A stretch of 9,295 nucleotides of DNA from an uncultured Flavobacteriales bacterium (lineage in GTDB: Bacteria; Bacteroidota; Bacteroidia; Flavobacteriales; Crocinitomicaceae): contig CAMPIU010000082.1 in NCBI GenBank assembly GCA_946886545.1, forward strand, positions 1 to 9,295, read 5' to 3'. This document shows positions 7,401 to 9,295 of the stretch, one piece after another. The translations under genes and the position numbers were made by a program. The first letter of the stretch is position 1, and the number at the start of each line of letters is the position of its first letter. The notes beneath the pieces are model-generated. The model was not told the DNA's origin. It saw only the letters and a program-made list of their open reading frames with translations, and did no database searches.

Positions 7401-7805
7401 TTAGCCGCGGCTGCAGAATGCATCCCAGGTTGTCCAGAAATGCGCATTGATTGCTCCTAATGGCGGGTTGGTGCTGTCTGCAACGATTCCTACCATAGAT
7501 GCGCAATTGCTATTGCATCCGATCTCGTTCGTGCTTCCTTGTTGAGGAGGAATCTGGCGCCATGAATTGGTAGATCCGCTCCACATTTCTACCTTGATAT
7601 CAAAAATACCGGAAAGGTTCGGAGTTTGAAGTTGTTGTGTAGGGTTTTCGCTGGAAATCATTCCGCTCCAGTTTCCCTGGGAGAACGTAACCTGCCATTT
7701 TGTGATCATTTTAGAAGTGTCGTTTTGTGGGGATAAATACACCCAGAATTGTGCGCCGTTACCCACTGTAAGAGTTCCGGACGAATTTGCAATACCTGCT
7801 GACAT
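7401..7805 (-). CDS. Small protein of unknown family, probably beta-rich
   Basis: The product is 134 residues and matches no family I recognise. It has no signal peptide, membrane segment or sorting domain. Composition is rich in Ser, Thr, Asn, Gln, Gly and Trp, with alternating hydrophobic stretches (AQFWVYLSP, ITKWQVTFSQGNW, IFDIKVEMWSG) that suggest a beta-sandwich. Seven tryptophans are spread along it, and Cys97 and Cys101 form a CNSNC pair near a third cysteine at 131 in the last residues (FCSRG). Supporting evidence that it is a real gene: a full-length open frame, a protein-like composition, a terminator just past its stop, and an ATG preceded by an A-rich leader (ATTAAAACTATTCACT). 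The long structured region upstream (7806-8100) may be its leader. A carbohydrate-binding or cargo role would be a guess. Confidence 0.65.
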   Translation of the reverse strand: MSAGIANSSGTLTVGNGAQFWVYLSPQNDTSKMITKWQVTFSQGNWSGMISSENPTQQLQTPNLSGIFDIKVEMWSGSTNSWRQIPPQQGSTNEIGCNSNCASMVGIVADSTNPPLGAINAHFWTTWDAFCSRG

Positions 7806-8125
7806 AGTGAATAGTTTTAATGTTTAGCTCCTACTCGTAGGCTTTTCGGAAAACGCCCCCCGCTGATCCCAACGGGGCAGGCTGTTTTTTGCGTGGTTTA
7901 CTGACTCCACGCACGTTTTCACTTCCTTTCCCCGGACCGGCCGTGTCCGTCTGAAAGGCAAGAGTGAATAGTGTAAACCAAAAATAAGCGATTTTACCCC
8001 TGTCATTTTTTTGTTTGCCACGAGCAAGGAGATTCATGTCATGAACCGGGGAAATTGGTGTATGAATAATACGGATCCCCGTGGGCATATGATTCATGGA
8101 TAATAGGGGTGCGATTGATAATTTC
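7806..8125. other. Non-coding stretch rich in short inverted repeats
   Basis: No convincing gene is seen between the 134-residue protein's start and the palindromic repeat. The stretch instead holds a run of short inverted repeats: CCTAC/GTAGG (7830-7841), TTTTC/GAAAA (7843-7853), CCCCG/CGGGG (7858-7877), GCGTGG/CCACGC (7891-7912), CGGAC/GTCCG (7933-7949) and TTCATG/CATGAA (8033-8045). On the minus strand, TATTTTTG (7986-7979) matches the TAnnTTTG box, but no TTTG partner is placed upstream. If used, it would give the 134-residue gene a leader of about 165 nt containing most of these hairpins. Two overlapping minus-strand open frames here look like chance readings. Confidence 0.5.
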
Positions 8126-8221
8126 CCACAGATGCACAGATTAGGGCGAGCCTACCGGTCTCGCTTAAATGGTCCCGAAGTTTCGGGAGTAAGCGCCATA
8201 AAAAAATCTGTGCATCTGTGG
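8126..8221. repeat. 96-bp palindromic element with two internal hairpins
   Basis: The ends are a perfect 17-bp inverted repeat: 8126-8142 (CCACAGATGCACAGATT) and 8205-8221. Inside are the shared hairpin GCGAG (8146-8150), loop CCTACCGGT, CTCGC (8160-8164), and a second hairpin TCCCGA/TCGGGA (8173-8188). CGCTTA (8162-8167) can also pair with TAAGCG (8190-8195), enclosing the second hairpin but competing with the first for bases 8162-8164. It encodes no protein and looks like a small non-autonomous repeat. Confidence 0.8.
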
Positions 8222-8225
8222 AGAG

Positions 8226-8262
8226 AAAAAACAAGTGGGCACGCGATTAATTGCGTGCCCAC
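8226..8262 (-). terminator. Rho-independent terminator of the HNH gene
   Basis: On the minus strand a perfect 10-bp GC-rich stem (GTGGGCACGC, 8262-8253, with GCGTGCCCAC, 8244-8235) and an 8-nt loop are followed by TTGTTTTTTCTC. It lies about 68 nt past the HNH stop codon at 8330. The palindromic repeat begins four bases beyond the T-tract. Confidence 0.85.
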
Positions 8263-8329
8263 CGGGGTCATCCCATCGTTTTTTATCATGCAACATTCCG
8301 GTCATCCCGGTCACCGTTGCGGTGGTTCA

Positions 8330-9292
8330 TTACACCACAAAACATTCCCGGTGGTGCCACTTCAGGTTTTCAATAGATGGATGATGATCCGCATTGAAAG
8401 GCAGCAGAATCTGTTTTCCATTAAACTGACCCAGCGAGTAGGGAGAATCATTTTCCGAAATTGCCGGGGAAATCTTTACCAGGTAATCTTCTGTTATGGT
8501 GATCAATCCGCGGTCGTAGGCCCGGTGCAGGTTCGGAGACAAGGCAATTCCGTTGGTGATTGTATCATCTTTTGATAAAGCGAAAGGAATGAGGTGGCAG
8601 GCATCTATCATTTGGGCATTGGTCGATGATTCGATCCGCATTCCGGAAATAGCACATTGGTAGGCATAGATTTTCGGTACTTCCCGCTTAAACATGCCAC
8701 CGCGCACAAAGATCTCTTCTTCGAATTCTTCCCTGGAAAGGGTTTCTTTCAATTCGTGAATCCGTTTGCGGTACACAACAGCATCCTCACGCAAAATCTG
8801 TGTTTCGAGTTCTGAAAACAAATCTGCCTCGTGGGAATGAAAGCGGTTTTTGGTTTCCGGAAAATATTGGTCCAATAGAGCTTCCTCCATTACTGCCAAC
8901 TGAATTGGATCCTGCATCAAAGCAAAAACGGCTGTATCCAGTTCGGCAAAAGCCACACTTTCTTTCAATGCATTCAAACTCCGGATGCTGTTGGAAGAAG
9001 TCACCGGGATAATCATTCCGCTGTAAGTAACCAGTTTCCAAAAGGGTTCTGTCTTCATGTGATAAAATGGCAAAGCAAAATTCGGGATGTGCGGTGTAAC
9101 GACAAGCCTGCTCCAAATGGATTTGAATTCGAGTACCAGCTCCGGGGTAATTGCAATGCGGTTATTGCGAATTTTTCCTTTGCGGACTAGTTCCAGGATT
9201 GCGAGAAGCAACACCGGATTGTGCGGCGCACCGCCGTATTTGGAATCGCGGCGTAGGCGGGAGAAGAAGTGGAGGGGGTGGGGTATTGGCAT
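8330..9292 (-). CDS. HNH endonuclease, sulfur-binding-domain/McrA-like restriction type
   Basis: This 320-residue protein is a predicted DNA-cleaving enzyme. Residues about 205-265 carry an HNH_2-type nuclease: CAISGMR (Cys213), IDACHLIPFAL (His233), TNGIALSPNLHRAYDRG (Asn247, His256), with the family's usual end IENLKWHHRECF. The N-terminal part (LRRDSKYGGAPHNPVLLLAILELV at about 13-36, LPFYHMKTEPFWKLV at 74-88) resembles the domain that in ScoMcrA-like proteins binds phosphorothioated DNA; this is recognition from memory. The middle (about 150-200) is charged and probably helical. Such enzymes work as stand-alone modification-dependent defence. No methylase or dnd gene is in the window. The start ATG at 9292 gives a plausible N-terminus, but the frame stays open through the last three bases, so a start outside the window is possible. 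Confidence 0.85.
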   Translation of the reverse strand: MPIPHPLHFFSRLRRDSKYGGAPHNPVLLLAILELVRKGKIRNNRIAITPELVLEFKSIWSRLVVTPHIPNFALPFYHMKTEPFWKLVTYSGMIIPVTSSNSIRSLNALKESVAFAELDTAVFALMQDPIQLAVMEEALLDQYFPETKNRFHSHEADLFSELETQILREDAVVYRKRIHELKETLSREEFEEEIFVRGGMFKREVPKIYAYQCAISGMRIESSTNAQMIDACHLIPFALSKDDTITNGIALSPNLHRAYDRGLITITEDYLVKISPAISENDSPYSLGQFNGKQILLPFNADHHPSIENLKWHHRECFVV

Positions 9293-9295
9293 GAC

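Noticed and set aside
7831..8097. Two overlapping minus-strand open frames (88 and 67 residues) as genes
   Set aside because: They run through the chain of inverted repeats in different frames, have basic, irregular composition without a recognisable domain, and neither has a convincing start signal.
8096..8575. Plus-strand 159-residue open frame
   Set aside because: It spans the palindromic repeat and the HNH terminator and then runs antisense to the well-supported HNH gene; its composition is not protein-like.

Overview
The window reads as chromosomal DNA of a Bacteroidota bacterium, most likely order Flavobacteriales; a Fluviicola/Crocinitomicaceae-like relative is a guess from protein style only. 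The evidence is a large secreted protein with a type IX secretion type B C-terminal sorting domain (ending KGNVTLIR), Bacteroidota-type promoters (TTTG, about 19 nt, TAnnTTTG), A-rich leaders without clear Shine-Dalgarno sequences, and a GxxExxY-family gene.

Layout. 169-3741 (-) encodes a 1190-residue secreted beta-propeller/PKD surface protein. Divergent from it, 3841-4419 (+) encodes a DinB-fold protein, overlapped by 4 nt (GTGA) by 4416-5171 (+), an SH3-NlpC/P60 cell-wall peptidase; the two probably form one operon behind a near-consensus promoter at 3792-3822. 5267-6541 (+) is glyA, with its own -7-like box and a strong terminator at 6570-6609. From about 6595 to 8262 the DNA changes character: short genes are separated by hairpin-rich repeats. 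In it lie a GxxExxY gene (6858-7241, +), a 134-residue protein of unknown family (7401-7805, -), a roughly 520-bp non-coding stretch full of short inverted repeats (7806-8329), and an HNH endonuclease (8330-9292, -) that resembles the sulfur-binding-domain/McrA-like restriction enzymes and begins 3 nt from the window edge.

The least ordinary part is the 6595-8262 interval. Four copies of a small hairpin share an almost invariant 9-nt loop (CCTACCGGT), while their stems differ by paired, compensatory changes (GAGGTG/CACCTC against GCGAG/CTCGC). They are accompanied by CACAGATG/GCACAGATT-like arms, and three of the units lie immediately behind Rho-independent terminators of three different genes on both strands. 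Two of the copies lie in a decayed tandem duplication that also carries a 30-nt fragment of the glyA 3' end. The GxxExxY gene lies between copies in opposite orientation. No transposase, CRISPR array, tRNA or rRNA is visible. glyA and the DinB/NlpC pair look like core or housekeeping genes; the stretch after glyA looks like an accessory, repeat-colonised intergenic zone.
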